Below the pieces are notes generated by a model. That model ran no database searches, had not been told where the DNA came from, and saw only the letters and a list, made by a program, of their open reading frames with translations. The translations under genes and the position numbers were made by a program. A stretch of DNA of 5,955 nucleotides from Gammaproteobacteria bacterium (lineage in GTDB: Bacteria > Pseudomonadota > Gammaproteobacteria > Natronospirales > REEB76), in the NCBI GenBank assembly GCA_027317045.1, contig DAHVFI010000377.1:1-5955 (forward strand). The letters are read 5' to 3'. Positions 1 to 5,732 of this stretch are shown here, piece after piece; positions within the stretch are counted from its first letter, which is position 1; each line of letters begins with the position of its first letter.

Positions 1-761
1 ACGGCGGCGCAAAACCCCACATCGTCCAATTGCCGGACCTGTTCCGCCCGCGTGTCGTCCAGCGACCACACGATCGAAGAGCGGCCATCCGGCAGCGGCA
101 GCAGTGCGATCGGGCCGCTGGGCAGAAAGCGCTGCCGGGCCGTGTGGTGATGCGGCTTTTCCGTGGTCACATGGGCGACGATGGCCTGCTGTCCATAGGA
201 CGCCGTGCGGGTCTCAATGCCCACCAGCTTGCGGGTGGCGGATTCCACACCATCCGCCGCCACCAGCAGGCGCGTACGCAAGCGGCGACCGTCCTGCAAC
301 GTGAGCGTCACCTGATCCGCATCGGTCACCACCGCTTCCAGAGTGACCGGATGGATCGCGCTGACATTGTCAGCCGTCTGCAGTTGCAACCGCAATGCGT
401 GCTGGATCAGGCGATTCTCGACAATGTAACCCAGCGCCGGTTCACCCACCTCGGCGCAGTCAAAATGGATGCTGCCGCTGCCGCTGGCATCCCACACGTG
501 CATCTCGGTATAGGCGGCAACGCGTTGTGCCTGGATAGTCTGCCAGGCGCCCACGGTCTCCAGGATGCTTCGTGATGCCGGTGAAATTGCAAACACCCGC
601 AGGTCAAGCTCCGCTGCGGCTGAGAAAGGTGGCGGCTCATGGGCATCCAAAAGAGCGATGCGCAGACCACTATTGCGCAGCGCGCAGGCGAACGCCGTAC
701 CCACCGCACCGGCACCCACGATGACCACGTCGAACTGTGATGGCGAGCGAGATGCAGTCAT
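1..761 (-). CDS. ubiI: UbiI/VisC-type FAD-dependent ubiquinone-biosynthesis hydroxylase (3' part missing)
   Basis: This encodes a flavoprotein monooxygenase of the UbiH/UbiF/VisC/COQ6 family, which hydroxylates the aromatic ring of a polyprenylated ubiquinone precursor. The visible 253 residues begin MTASRSPSQFDVVIVGAGAVG, with the FAD-binding GxGxxG motif at residues 16-21. They continue with the family segment LRVFAISPASRSIL (54-67), GYIVENRLI (111-119) and the FAD/NADPH 'DG' motif LLVAADGVESATRK (165-178). The window edge removes the C-terminal part, including the expected GDAAH motif, so completeness cannot be judged. The ATG overlaps the ubiH stop as ATGA and no strong Shine-Dalgarno is seen, so translation is probably coupled. 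The UbiI assignment (C5 hydroxylase) rests on family plus position directly after pepP-ubiH, as in E. coli. UbiF, UbiM or UbiL-like specificity cannot be excluded from the N-terminal half alone. Confidence 0.88.
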   Translation of the reverse strand, partial: MTASRSPSQFDVVIVGAGAVGTAFACALRNSGLRIALLDAHEPPPFSAAAELDLRVFAISPASRSILETVGAWQTIQAQRVAAYTEMHVWDASGSGSIHFDCAEVGEPALGYIVENRLIQHALRLQLQTADNVSAIHPVTLEAVVTDADQVTLTLQDGRRLRTRLLVAADGVESATRKLVGIETRTASYGQQAIVAHVTTEKPHHHTARQRFLPSGPIALLPLPDGRSSIVWSLDDTRAEQVRQLDDVGFCAA

Positions 762-2128
762 GGCAATCCACATCCCATCCTGCTTGCGGAGAAAGAGGCA
801 GACATGGCAGGTTGCTCGGCCAGGCAATCTGCCTCTGATTTGATTCCAAGTCCGCGGGCGAGGCGCGGCAGACGACCGGCGATGCCCATGTTGTGGCGTG
901 CAAGCCTATGACGCGCCGCTGGAAAAAAATCCAGCCCCAAAAGACCCAGATTGCGTGCCCAGCCGATGGATGCCAGCGGATTGGTAAACACGCGCGTAAG
1001 CATATCCGTGAACAAGGTGGTGCTCATTTGGTCGCGGCGGCGCGTGCGTACATAAGCGGCAAGTTGACGCTCGTCTCCCAAGTCACCGCCAACGGCGGTG
1101 ATATCCGCCAGAACATCCGCGAGCGCTGCGATGTCGCGTAACGACAGGTTGAAGCCCTGGCCGGCGATGGGATGCAGGCTGTGGGCGGCATTCCCCACCA
1201 GCACTGCGCGACCCCGCGACTGTGTATGCGCATGTACCAGACTCAATGGATAGGTTGTGCGTTTGCCGGCTTTGACGAAACGTCCCAGGCGGCCGTTGAA
1301 TCCGGCGGCAGCGGCATCCAGAAATTCCGTGTCGGCCATGGCCAAAATTTCGGCCACGCGCGCGTTGACCACCGTCCAGATGAGCGCATAGCGGTCTTCA
1401 CCCATAGGCAGCAGTGCCAGCGGCCCATTGCCGGTAAAGCGCTCGAAAGCCGTGTGCGCCTGCGGCCGTTCGACACTGACATTGCAGATGACGGCGCTCT
1501 GCCCATAATCCCAGACGTGCGCGTCGATGCCGAGCTGTTCGCGTATTTTCGAATTGGCGCCGTCCGCCGCCACCAGTAATCGGGTTTTGATGCTGTTCAT
1601 GCCACCGCATTCCAGCGTTGTACATACGCCCTCAGCTTGCATCTGCACACTTTCGAGTTTCGCCGGCGCCAGCAGCACGATGTGTTTCTGGCGCAGCAGA
1701 AATTCGCTCAGGGCAAGGCCGATAACGCGGTTGGGCACCACGTAACCCAACGCCTCCACCCCCATCTCCGCTGCATGCAGGCGCATCATGCCCGCATGAC
1801 CGCGGTCCGACACGTGGATGTGACGGATGGCAGCGGCCTCCGGCGCAATCTGCGGCCACAAGCCGATGCCTTCGAAGATGCGGCGGCTGCCCCAAGACAC
1901 CGCCGTGATACGGTCGTCGTAACTCGGCTGGCCACGGCTGCCAAAGCGGACGGCTTCCACCACTGCGATTTTGAGGGCTAAGGGCGCCAGCGCGGCCGCA
2001 AGACTCGCGCCCACCATGCCGCCGCCGGCGATCAGGACATCGACATCGGAGGCCGCATGATTGTTATCACGCTCTGCCTGCTGCTTTCCAGAGCGAGGGG
2101 AATGTTTTGTGGGGGCGCTATGTTTCAC
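758..2128 (-). CDS. ubiH: 2-octaprenyl-6-methoxyphenol hydroxylase (ubiquinone biosynthesis)
   Basis: This is an FAD-dependent hydroxylase of ubiquinone biosynthesis; family members act in a membrane-associated Ubi complex. From the chosen GTG the protein has 456 residues. It shows the dinucleotide motif GGGMVG at 35-40, DDRITAVSWGS at 71-81, GYVVPNR at 128-134, LLVAADGANSKIRE around 184-197, and GNAAHSLHPIAGQGF at 312-326 followed by NLSLRD. The Asn in GNAAH and the LHPIAGQGFNL run are typical of UbiH rather than of other paralogs. The start is uncertain. The frame stays open back to an ATG at 2275 inside pepP, but the flavin fold begins only at DVDVLIAGGG and no in-frame ATG lies near it. 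GTG at 2128 is preferred because its GTGA overlaps the stop of a short upstream ORF; GTG 2152 and TTG 2173 are alternatives. The product is longer than the roughly 390-410 residues usual for the family, with a polar tail of about 27 residues at the N-terminus and extra residues at the C-terminus. Confidence 0.92.
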   Translation of the reverse strand: MKHSAPTKHSPRSGKQQAERDNNHAASDVDVLIAGGGMVGASLAAALAPLALKIAVVEAVRFGSRGQPSYDDRITAVSWGSRRIFEGIGLWPQIAPEAAAIRHIHVSDRGHAGMMRLHAAEMGVEALGYVVPNRVIGLALSEFLLRQKHIVLLAPAKLESVQMQAEGVCTTLECGGMNSIKTRLLVAADGANSKIREQLGIDAHVWDYGQSAVICNVSVERPQAHTAFERFTGNGPLALLPMGEDRYALIWTVVNARVAEILAMADTEFLDAAAAGFNGRLGRFVKAGKRTTYPLSLVHAHTQSRGRAVLVGNAAHSLHPIAGQGFNLSLRDIAALADVLADITAVGGDLGDERQLAAYVRTRRRDQMSTTLFTDMLTRVFTNPLASIGWARNLGLLGLDFFPAARHRLARHNMGIAGRLPRLARGLGIKSEADCLAEQPAMSASFSASRMGCGLP

Positions 2129-2232
2129 TTTCGGGCTGGCTGCCAGCTGCACGGAAACATACGCACCGTGCAACTCCTGGAGGCTGCCAGGAAACGAGCA
2201 AGATACCGGGGAGCGTCTTCCTGGGTCATCAT
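2125..2232 (-). CDS. candidate 35-codon ORF between pepP and ubiH
   Basis: A short open frame begins at tandem ATG codons (2232 and 2229); the first overlaps the pepP stop as ATGA. It ends at a TGA (2127-2125) that overlaps a candidate GTG start of ubiH as GTGA. The predicted peptide has 35 residues, starts MMTQEDAPRYLARFL and ends SWQPARK. It has no recognisable domain, membrane segment or low-complexity repeat. Four-base overlaps at both ends are what a translationally coupled cistron would show, and they would let ribosomes pass from pepP to ubiH, whose own start lacks a clear Shine-Dalgarno. It could equally be a chance frame in an intercistronic leader, or the long ubiH frame covering the same bases could be the translated one. 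I do not recognise the peptide. Confidence 0.3.
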   Translation of the reverse strand: MMTQEDAPRYLARFLAASRSCTVRMFPCSWQPARK

Positions 2233-3563
2233 ACCCCGCACGCGGCCGCGCGCCGCATGTAAGCCTCAATCTCATCCGCTTGCTTGATGAGTGCGCCGGT
2301 CAGCACCTCCGGTTCGCCCCGGGTTACCAGCACATCGTCCTCAATGCGCACGCCAATGTTCCACCAGCATTTGGGTACCCCGCGGGTGCCGGCGGCAATG
2401 TAGAGGCCCGGTTCCGCGGTCATCACCATGCCGGGTTCCAGCTCACGCCATTCGTCGCCCACTTTGTAATCCCCCACGTCGTGGACGTCGAGGCCCAGCC
2501 AATGGCCGGTGCGGTGCATGTAGAACTTCTTGTAGCCTTCATCCTTGATGAGTCTGCCCAGCGGGCCCTTGAGCAGTCCGAGCTTCACCAGACCGGCGGT
2601 AAGCACTTTTACCGCTTCCTCGTGGGGCGTGTTCCAGTGGTTGCCGGCGCGCATCTTGGCGATGGCGGCGAGCTGCGCCTTGAGTACCAGTTCGTAGATC
2701 GCGCGCTGTTCCGGGGTGTAGCGGCCGTTCACTGGAAAAGTGCGGGTGATATCGGTGGCGTAACTTTGGTATTCGCAGGCAGCGTCGATCAAGACCAGTT
2801 CGCCGTCCTGGAGAGGCCGATTGTTTTCCACATAGTGCAGGATGCAGCCATTCTCACCGCCGCCCACGATGGGGTTATAGGCGGGTACGCCGCCATGACG
2901 GCGGAATTCGTGCAGAAACTCGGCTTCCAGTTCTGATTCGTTCATGCCGGGACGGCAGGCGCGCATGGCGCGCGCATGCGCACCCATGGAAATGGCCGCT
3001 GCACAACGCATGACCGCGAGTTCCGGTTTGCTCTTGTACAAACGCATGTCGTGCAGGATGTGATCCAGAGACACGAATTCCTCGGGCGAGTGCATGCCGC
3101 TCTTGGCCTGGGCACGCAAGCCGTTCACCCAGCCGATCACACGCTGGTCGAACTCCGAATAATTGCCCATGGTGTAGAACACTCGTTCGCGACGCTCCAT
3201 GAGGCCGGGCAGGATGTCGTCTATATCGCCGATGGGGAAGGCGTCGTCGGCGTCGTATTCGCGGGTGGCACCTTCTGGACCGGCGCGCCGGCCGTTCCAG
3301 GTTTCCATGAGGGGATCACGTTCCCGGCAGAACAGGATGTATTCCGCCTGGCGGCGTCCCGGCACCAGTACCAGCACGGCCTCCGGCTCGGGAAAGCCGC
3401 TGAGGTAGTGGAAATCGCTATCCTGGCGGAATGGATAGTGGCTATCACGGTTGCGGATCTTCTCGCGCGCCGCCGGTACGATGGCGATGCTGCCGTGACC
3501 CATCATGCGCATGAGTTCGCGGCGGCGGCGGGCGAATTCCTGAGGTCGTATCTGCAATTTCAC
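2229..3563 (-). CDS. pepP: Xaa-Pro aminopeptidase P (metallopeptidase M24B)
   Basis: This is a cytoplasmic dinuclear metal (usually Mn) aminopeptidase that releases the N-terminal residue from peptides with proline in second position. At 444 residues it matches the family length. The N-terminal domain includes SHYPFRQDSDFHYLSGFPEPEA (about 41-62), the segment that precedes the pita-bread catalytic domain. All five expected metal ligands are visible: D260 (LVLIDA), D271 (YATDITRTF), H354 (HRTGHWLGLDVHD), E384 (TAEPGLYI) and E408 (VRIEDDVL). The accessory histidines H243, H350 and H361 are also present. The start is a GTG (3563-3561); the peptide KLQIRPQEFARRR aligns with the E. coli N-terminus (ISRQEFQRRR), so the later ATG at codon 18 would cut into the domain. 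A short GAGG lies close upstream. It is the first gene of the leftward cluster; the UPF0149 gene commonly preceding it is absent. Confidence 0.97.
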   Translation of the reverse strand: MKLQIRPQEFARRRRELMRMMGHGSIAIVPAAREKIRNRDSHYPFRQDSDFHYLSGFPEPEAVLVLVPGRRQAEYILFCRERDPLMETWNGRRAGPEGATREYDADDAFPIGDIDDILPGLMERRERVFYTMGNYSEFDQRVIGWVNGLRAQAKSGMHSPEEFVSLDHILHDMRLYKSKPELAVMRCAAAISMGAHARAMRACRPGMNESELEAEFLHEFRRHGGVPAYNPIVGGGENGCILHYVENNRPLQDGELVLIDAACEYQSYATDITRTFPVNGRYTPEQRAIYELVLKAQLAAIAKMRAGNHWNTPHEEAVKVLTAGLVKLGLLKGPLGRLIKDEGYKKFYMHRTGHWLGLDVHDVGDYKVGDEWRELEPGMVMTAEPGLYIAAGTRGVPKCWWNIGVRIEDDVLVTRGEPEVLTGALIKQADEIEAYMRRAAACGV

Positions 3564-3629
3564 AGCCTCGCGAAAAACTTAAGGTAACCCGGATACCGCC
3601 GTGCGGCTGCGGGGCGCGCCGGGTCAGCC

Positions 3630-3635
3630 ATTATC
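3630..3635 (-). promoter_or_regulatory. possible -10 element for the pepP-ubiH-ubiI cluster
   Basis: On the minus strand the sequence GATAAT (5 of 6 matches to TATAAT) lies about 67 bases upstream of the pepP GTG, within TGCTAGGATAAT. The register TGCTAGGAT would give an extended -10. No convincing -35 hexamer is found 16-18 bases further upstream, so this is a weak call based on one element and on its place in the divergent region. Confidence 0.27.
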
Positions 3636-3668
3636 CTAGCATCGTGCGCCCAGGGTGCGCGGATGGCG

Positions 3669-3698
3669 TTGACCGCTTCACTAGCGCCGCTCTATAGT
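3669..3698 (+). promoter_or_regulatory. sigma70-type promoter for the coiled-coil gene and zapA
   Basis: TTGACC (3669-3674, 5 of 6 matches to the -35 consensus) and TATAGT (3693-3698, 5 of 6 matches to the -10) are separated by 18 bases. Transcription would be expected to start about seven bases past the -10, at or beside A3705, which is the first base of the downstream ATG. It would drive the small coiled-coil gene and zapA, and possibly 6S RNA by read-through. Confidence 0.6.
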
Positions 3699-3704
3699 GA
3701 TTGT

Positions 3705-3938
3705 ATGCATACTGAAAAAGCCCGCGAACTGCTGGAACAGGAACTCAAGCGACTTGAAGGCCGCGTGGAGGAACTGGTGGCGGTCTGCGTCAGGCTGCGC
3801 GGCGACAATCACTCCCTGCGCCAGCGGCTGGACTCCCTCAACACGGAGCGCGCCGGCCTGCTGGCCAAGAACGAACAGGTACGTGGCCGGGTGGAAGCCA
3901 TGATATCGCGTCTCAAATCCCTGGAGGAAAGCGCATGA
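3705..3938 (+). CDS. small coiled-coil protein, TIGR02449-type (ZapB-like), upstream of zapA
   Basis: The 77-residue protein begins MHTEKARELLEQELKRLEG and is almost entirely a predicted coiled coil. Leucine, valine and isoleucine recur in heptad-like positions among Glu, Arg, Lys and Gln (ELLEQELKRLEGRVEELV, LRQRLDSLNTERAGLL, VEAMISRLKSL), with no transmembrane or catalytic motif. Proteins of this size and character encoded directly before zapA in gammaproteobacteria are annotated as TIGR02449 and resemble ZapB-type division coiled coils. A role with ZapA at the Z-ring is inferred from position and shape only. The ATG at 3705 is chosen over an in-frame ATG at 3663, because the latter would add 14 residues encoded across the -35/-10 promoter elements. 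No Shine-Dalgarno precedes ATG 3705, consistent with a leaderless message. The stop overlaps zapA as ATGA. Confidence 0.83.
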   Translation: MHTEKARELLEQELKRLEGRVEELVAVCVRLRGDNHSLRQRLDSLNTERAGLLAKNEQVRGRVEAMISRLKSLEESA

Positions 3939-4246
3939 GCGAAGAACTGGCGCGGGTTACGGTACGCATCCTGGACAAGGAATACCAGGTGGCCTGCCCG
4001 GATAACGAGCGTGAGGCGCTGCTGGAATCCGCCGAACTGCTCAATCGCAAGATGCGCGAGATCCGCGAGAGCGGCAAGGTAGTGGGTCTGGACCGAGTCG
4101 CCGTCATGGCCGCCCTCAACCTGTCCCATGAGATTTTGCAGAACCAGGCCATGGCCAACGAGGCGGATCATGATCTGCTGGGCCGGGTGCGCACACTCAA
4201 CGACCGGCTGGCAGGCGCCGCTAGCGCCCCGTCACTGGCAAATTAG
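3935..4246 (+). CDS. zapA: cell division protein ZapA
   Basis: ZapA binds FtsZ and promotes protofilament bundling, supporting Z-ring formation at mid-cell. The 103-residue product has the typical length. Its N-terminal globular part reads VTVRILDKEYQVACPDNERE (8-27), matching the family pattern of a short beta-strand pair, the 'Y.v.Cp..e...L..aA..L' motif and a first helix (ALLESAELLNRKMREIRESG). The C-terminal half is the long dimerising helix, with the conserved stretch DRVAVMAALNLSHEILQ at 53-69. The start overlaps the preceding coiled-coil gene by ATGA, and a good GGAGG lies 9 bases upstream, so the two are probably co-translated. 6S RNA follows immediately, the conserved zapA-ssrS order. 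Confidence 0.95.
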   Translation: MSEELARVTVRILDKEYQVACPDNEREALLESAELLNRKMREIRESGKVVGLDRVAVMAALNLSHEILQNQAMANEADHDLLGRVRTLNDRLAGAASAPSLAN

Positions 4247-4291
4247 CGAGCGTGTCGGTAGCCTGAGGGGTGCAGTGTTTTTTTCACGTAT

Positions 4292-4480
4292 GGCGTCTCC
4301 TGTGGTGTGCGATACGGGCTGGGTTACTCTTTGAGCCTAAATCAAACCCCCGGAACCGGCCCAGTGATGACGGTGTGCAGGTCCGCCATGCAGCGGAAAG
4401 CCTAAAGCATCACGGTCGGCTCCACCTGAACCTTTGGTTCAAGGGCGATAGCCGGTAACGGCACCGATGGGAGACGCCTC
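4292..4480 (+). ncRNA. ssrS: 6S RNA
   Basis: 6S RNA mimics an open promoter and binds the sigma70 RNA polymerase holoenzyme, repressing many promoters in stationary phase. The ends are set by a perfect 9-bp terminal stem: GGCGTCTCC (4292-4300) pairs with GGAGACGCC (4470-4478), giving about 187-189 nt against 184 in E. coli. The conserved 3' arm is clear: AAGCCTAAAGC, then CACC, the hairpin TGAACC-TTT-GGTTCA (4427-4441), AAGGG and a GCCGGTAACGGC stem, closely matching the E. coli layout. The 5' arm has GGGCTGGG and TTTGAGCC, equivalent to the conserved GGGCCAG and CUGAGCC region where product RNA is templated. Position between zapA and the cyclo-ligase gene is the standard one. I see no good dedicated promoter; processing from a zapA transcript is possible. 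Exact ends are uncertain by a few bases. Confidence 0.93.
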
Positions 4481-4494
4481 TTTGAATTCCTCCC

Positions 4495-5100
4495 GTGACT
4501 ATCCGTAAATCCATACGCCAGGAAATACGCACCCGGCGGCGCGCGCTGGACAGCCTGACCCGTGCGCATGCGGCTGAGGCCCTGACAGCACTGCTCACTG
4601 AGTTGCCCGGTTACCGCTCGGCACAGCACCTGGCCGCCTATGTGGCGATAGACGGGGAAGTGGATACGCAACCACTGCTGCAGCACGCGCACCATGACGG
4701 CAAACACATTTATCTGCCGGTAGTGGCCCCAAAACACTCCGCCGAACTCCGGTTTTATGCCTGGACACCCGCTACCGCCATGCAAACAAACCGCCTTCAT
4801 ATCCCGGAACCCATGACATCCAATTCTGTCGGTATTGCGCCACAGTCGCTGGATCTGGTGCTCACTCCACTGGTGGCTTTCGATCGAGGCGGCAACCGTT
4901 TGGGGATGGGCGGAGGTTTCTATGACCGCACGTTTTCTTTCCTGAAAGCCGGTGACCGCAAGCCGTTGATGCTGGGTCTGGCCTACGAATTCCAGCGGCT
5001 CGACCGCATCGAGGAAGCATCCTGGGATGTGCCGCTTAGCGGCGTGGTTACCGAGCGTCATGTCTACTTTTTTGCCGGCGACGAGGTAAATCACCGGTGA
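4495..5100 (+). CDS. fau: 5-formyltetrahydrofolate cyclo-ligase
   Basis: This enzyme (5,10-methenyltetrahydrofolate synthetase; E. coli ygfA/fau) uses ATP to convert 5-formyltetrahydrofolate to 5,10-methenyltetrahydrofolate, returning the stored folate to one-carbon metabolism. The 201-residue product has the usual length. It starts with the basic family helix (IRKSIRQEIRTRRRALDSL), carries AYVAIDGEVDT (48-58), DLVLTPLVAFD (120-130) and the nucleotide-binding signature RGGNRLGMGGGFYDR (131-145), and ends with WDVPLSGVVTE (177-187). The GTG at 4495 is the only plausible start: an in-frame TGA lies just upstream at 4483 and the domain begins within five residues. No Shine-Dalgarno is visible, and the start lies only 16 nt after the 6S RNA. 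In E. coli this gene is co-transcribed with ssrS. Its stop overlaps the EVE gene by GTGA. Confidence 0.95.
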   Translation: MTIRKSIRQEIRTRRRALDSLTRAHAAEALTALLTELPGYRSAQHLAAYVAIDGEVDTQPLLQHAHHDGKHIYLPVVAPKHSAELRFYAWTPATAMQTNRLHIPEPMTSNSVGIAPQSLDLVLTPLVAFDRGGNRLGMGGGFYDRTFSFLKAGDRKPLMLGLAYEFQRLDRIEEASWDVPLSGVVTERHVYFFAGDEVNHR

Positions 5101-5564
5101 ACTATTGGTTGATGAAATCAGAACCCAGTGTGTTTGGCATTGACGATCTCGCCAGCACGCCGCGCAAGACCACGGCTTGGGACGGAGTGCGCAATTTTCA
5201 GGTGCGCAACATGCTTCGGGACCAGATGCACAAGGGTGACCTGGCCTTCTTCTATCACTCGGGCTGCGTCGAACCCGGCATCGCGGGCATCATGAAAGTG
5301 AGCTGTGCGGGTCACCCGGATAGCACGGCTTTTGAGCCGGAAAACCCGCATTTTGACCCGCGCAGCACGCCTGCAAAACCGCTCTGGTATGCCGTGGATA
5401 TGACTCTGGTGAAGCGCTTCAAACAGCGGGTGACGCTCACCGAAATGCGCCGGCATGCCGCACTCAAGGACATGCTCATCCTGCGCCGTGGTAACCGTCT
5501 TTCCATTACTCCGGTAACTGCGAAGCACTGGCATTACATCCTGAAACTGGCTGTCGCTATCTGA
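5097..5564 (+). CDS. EVE-domain protein (putative modified-nucleobase binder)
   Basis: The 155-residue protein is a single EVE domain (PUA-like fold, thymocyte nuclear protein 1/THYN1-like). Hallmarks in order are NYWLMKSEPSVFGIDDL (2-18), WDGVRNFQVRNMLR (28-41), KGDLAFFYHSG (46-56), GIAGIMKV (61-68), PDSTAFEPENPHFDP (74-88), PLWYAVDMTLVKRF (95-108) and LILRRGNRLSITPVT (127-141). Related EVE domains hold a modified base in an aromatic pocket and have been linked to recognition of modified cytosine in DNA and to RNA regulation; the ligand of this stand-alone bacterial version is not known. The start is GTG at 5097, overlapping the cyclo-ligase stop as GTGA, so the pair is probably co-translated. 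The gene's frequent linkage to the cyclo-ligase seems to be a conserved neighbourhood rather than a defence island. No terminator hairpin is seen after its stop. Confidence 0.93.
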   Translation: MNYWLMKSEPSVFGIDDLASTPRKTTAWDGVRNFQVRNMLRDQMHKGDLAFFYHSGCVEPGIAGIMKVSCAGHPDSTAFEPENPHFDPRSTPAKPLWYAVDMTLVKRFKQRVTLTEMRRHAALKDMLILRRGNRLSITPVTAKHWHYILKLAVAI

Positions 5565-5582
5565 TTGACATCGCTAAACGAC

Positions 5583-5700
5583 AAAAATCATCTGCAAAAT
5601 AACGTTGGCAGTCGCAAATTGAACTCCAAAACACCTGCAAACTGCGAAAATGCATCCTAAACAGGTGAAAATTGATTGCAAAACTGGAATTTTGTATTTT
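5583..5700. other. phased A-tracts, probable intrinsically curved DNA upstream of the H1-like gene
   Basis: This is the main gene-free stretch, between the EVE gene and the H1-like gene. It is about 35% GC (42 of 120 over 5581-5700), clearly lower than the surrounding genes. Runs of three to five A recur with centres near 5585, 5597, 5617, 5629, 5640, 5648, 5660, 5669 and 5681, followed by AATTTT near 5690 and TTTT near 5698. Counting the one double gap, the mean spacing is about 10.7 bp, close to one helical turn, the arrangement that bends DNA. Several tracts sit in TGCAAA or CGCAAA words (5593, 5613, 5636, 5677). It could act as an upstream activating curve or as a nucleoid-protein binding region. 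Confidence 0.55.
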
Positions 5701-5712
5701 CTTGTATATACT
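5672..5712 (+). promoter_or_regulatory. promoter region of the H1-like gene
   Basis: Two overlapping sigma70-like arrangements are visible. TTGATT (5672-5677) and TATTTT (5695-5700) have a 17-base spacer with 4 of 6 matches each. TATACT (5707-5712) is a 5 of 6 match to the -10 but has only a poor -35 (around CTGGAA, 5684-5689). Either would give a leader of roughly 30-42 bases containing the ribosome binding site. Which one is used cannot be decided by eye. Confidence 0.45.
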
Positions 5713-5732
5713 CAAGTGCGTGTGATCTAACC

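Noticed and set aside
30..575. 181-codon plus-strand frame opposite the ubiI-like gene
   Set aside because: The minus strand encodes a clear flavoprotein here, and the plus-strand product is Arg/His/Gln-rich with no motif, as expected of a shadow frame.
2061..2936. 291-codon open frame on the plus strand opposite pepP and the ubiH start
   Set aside because: It is antisense to the unmistakable pepP catalytic domain, has no ribosome binding site and no recognisable domain; long antisense frames are common in GC-rich genes.
3663..3704. Upstream ATG giving a 91-residue version of the coiled-coil protein
   Set aside because: The extra 14 residues (MALTASLAPLYSDC) fall on the -35 and -10 elements and do not continue the coiled coil.
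4234..4284. Possible terminator after zapA: CACTG...CAGTG followed by seven T
   Set aside because: The stem is only 5 bp with a loop of more than 30 nt, so it would not form a stable intrinsic terminator; the T-run also sits where a 6S promoter or processing site would be.
4402..5094. 230-codon open frame on the minus strand opposite 6S RNA and the cyclo-ligase
   Set aside because: It lies opposite a confidently identified enzyme and a structural RNA and shows no domain; a mirror frame.
5565..5570. Perfect TTGACA -35 hexamer at the end of the EVE gene
   Set aside because: No acceptable -10 is found 16-18 bases downstream (TCATCT at 17), so it is probably chance.
5665..5677. IHF-like site around TTGATT upstream of the H1-like gene
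   Set aside because: Only one half of the consensus matches; the YAA element at the required spacing is GTG here.
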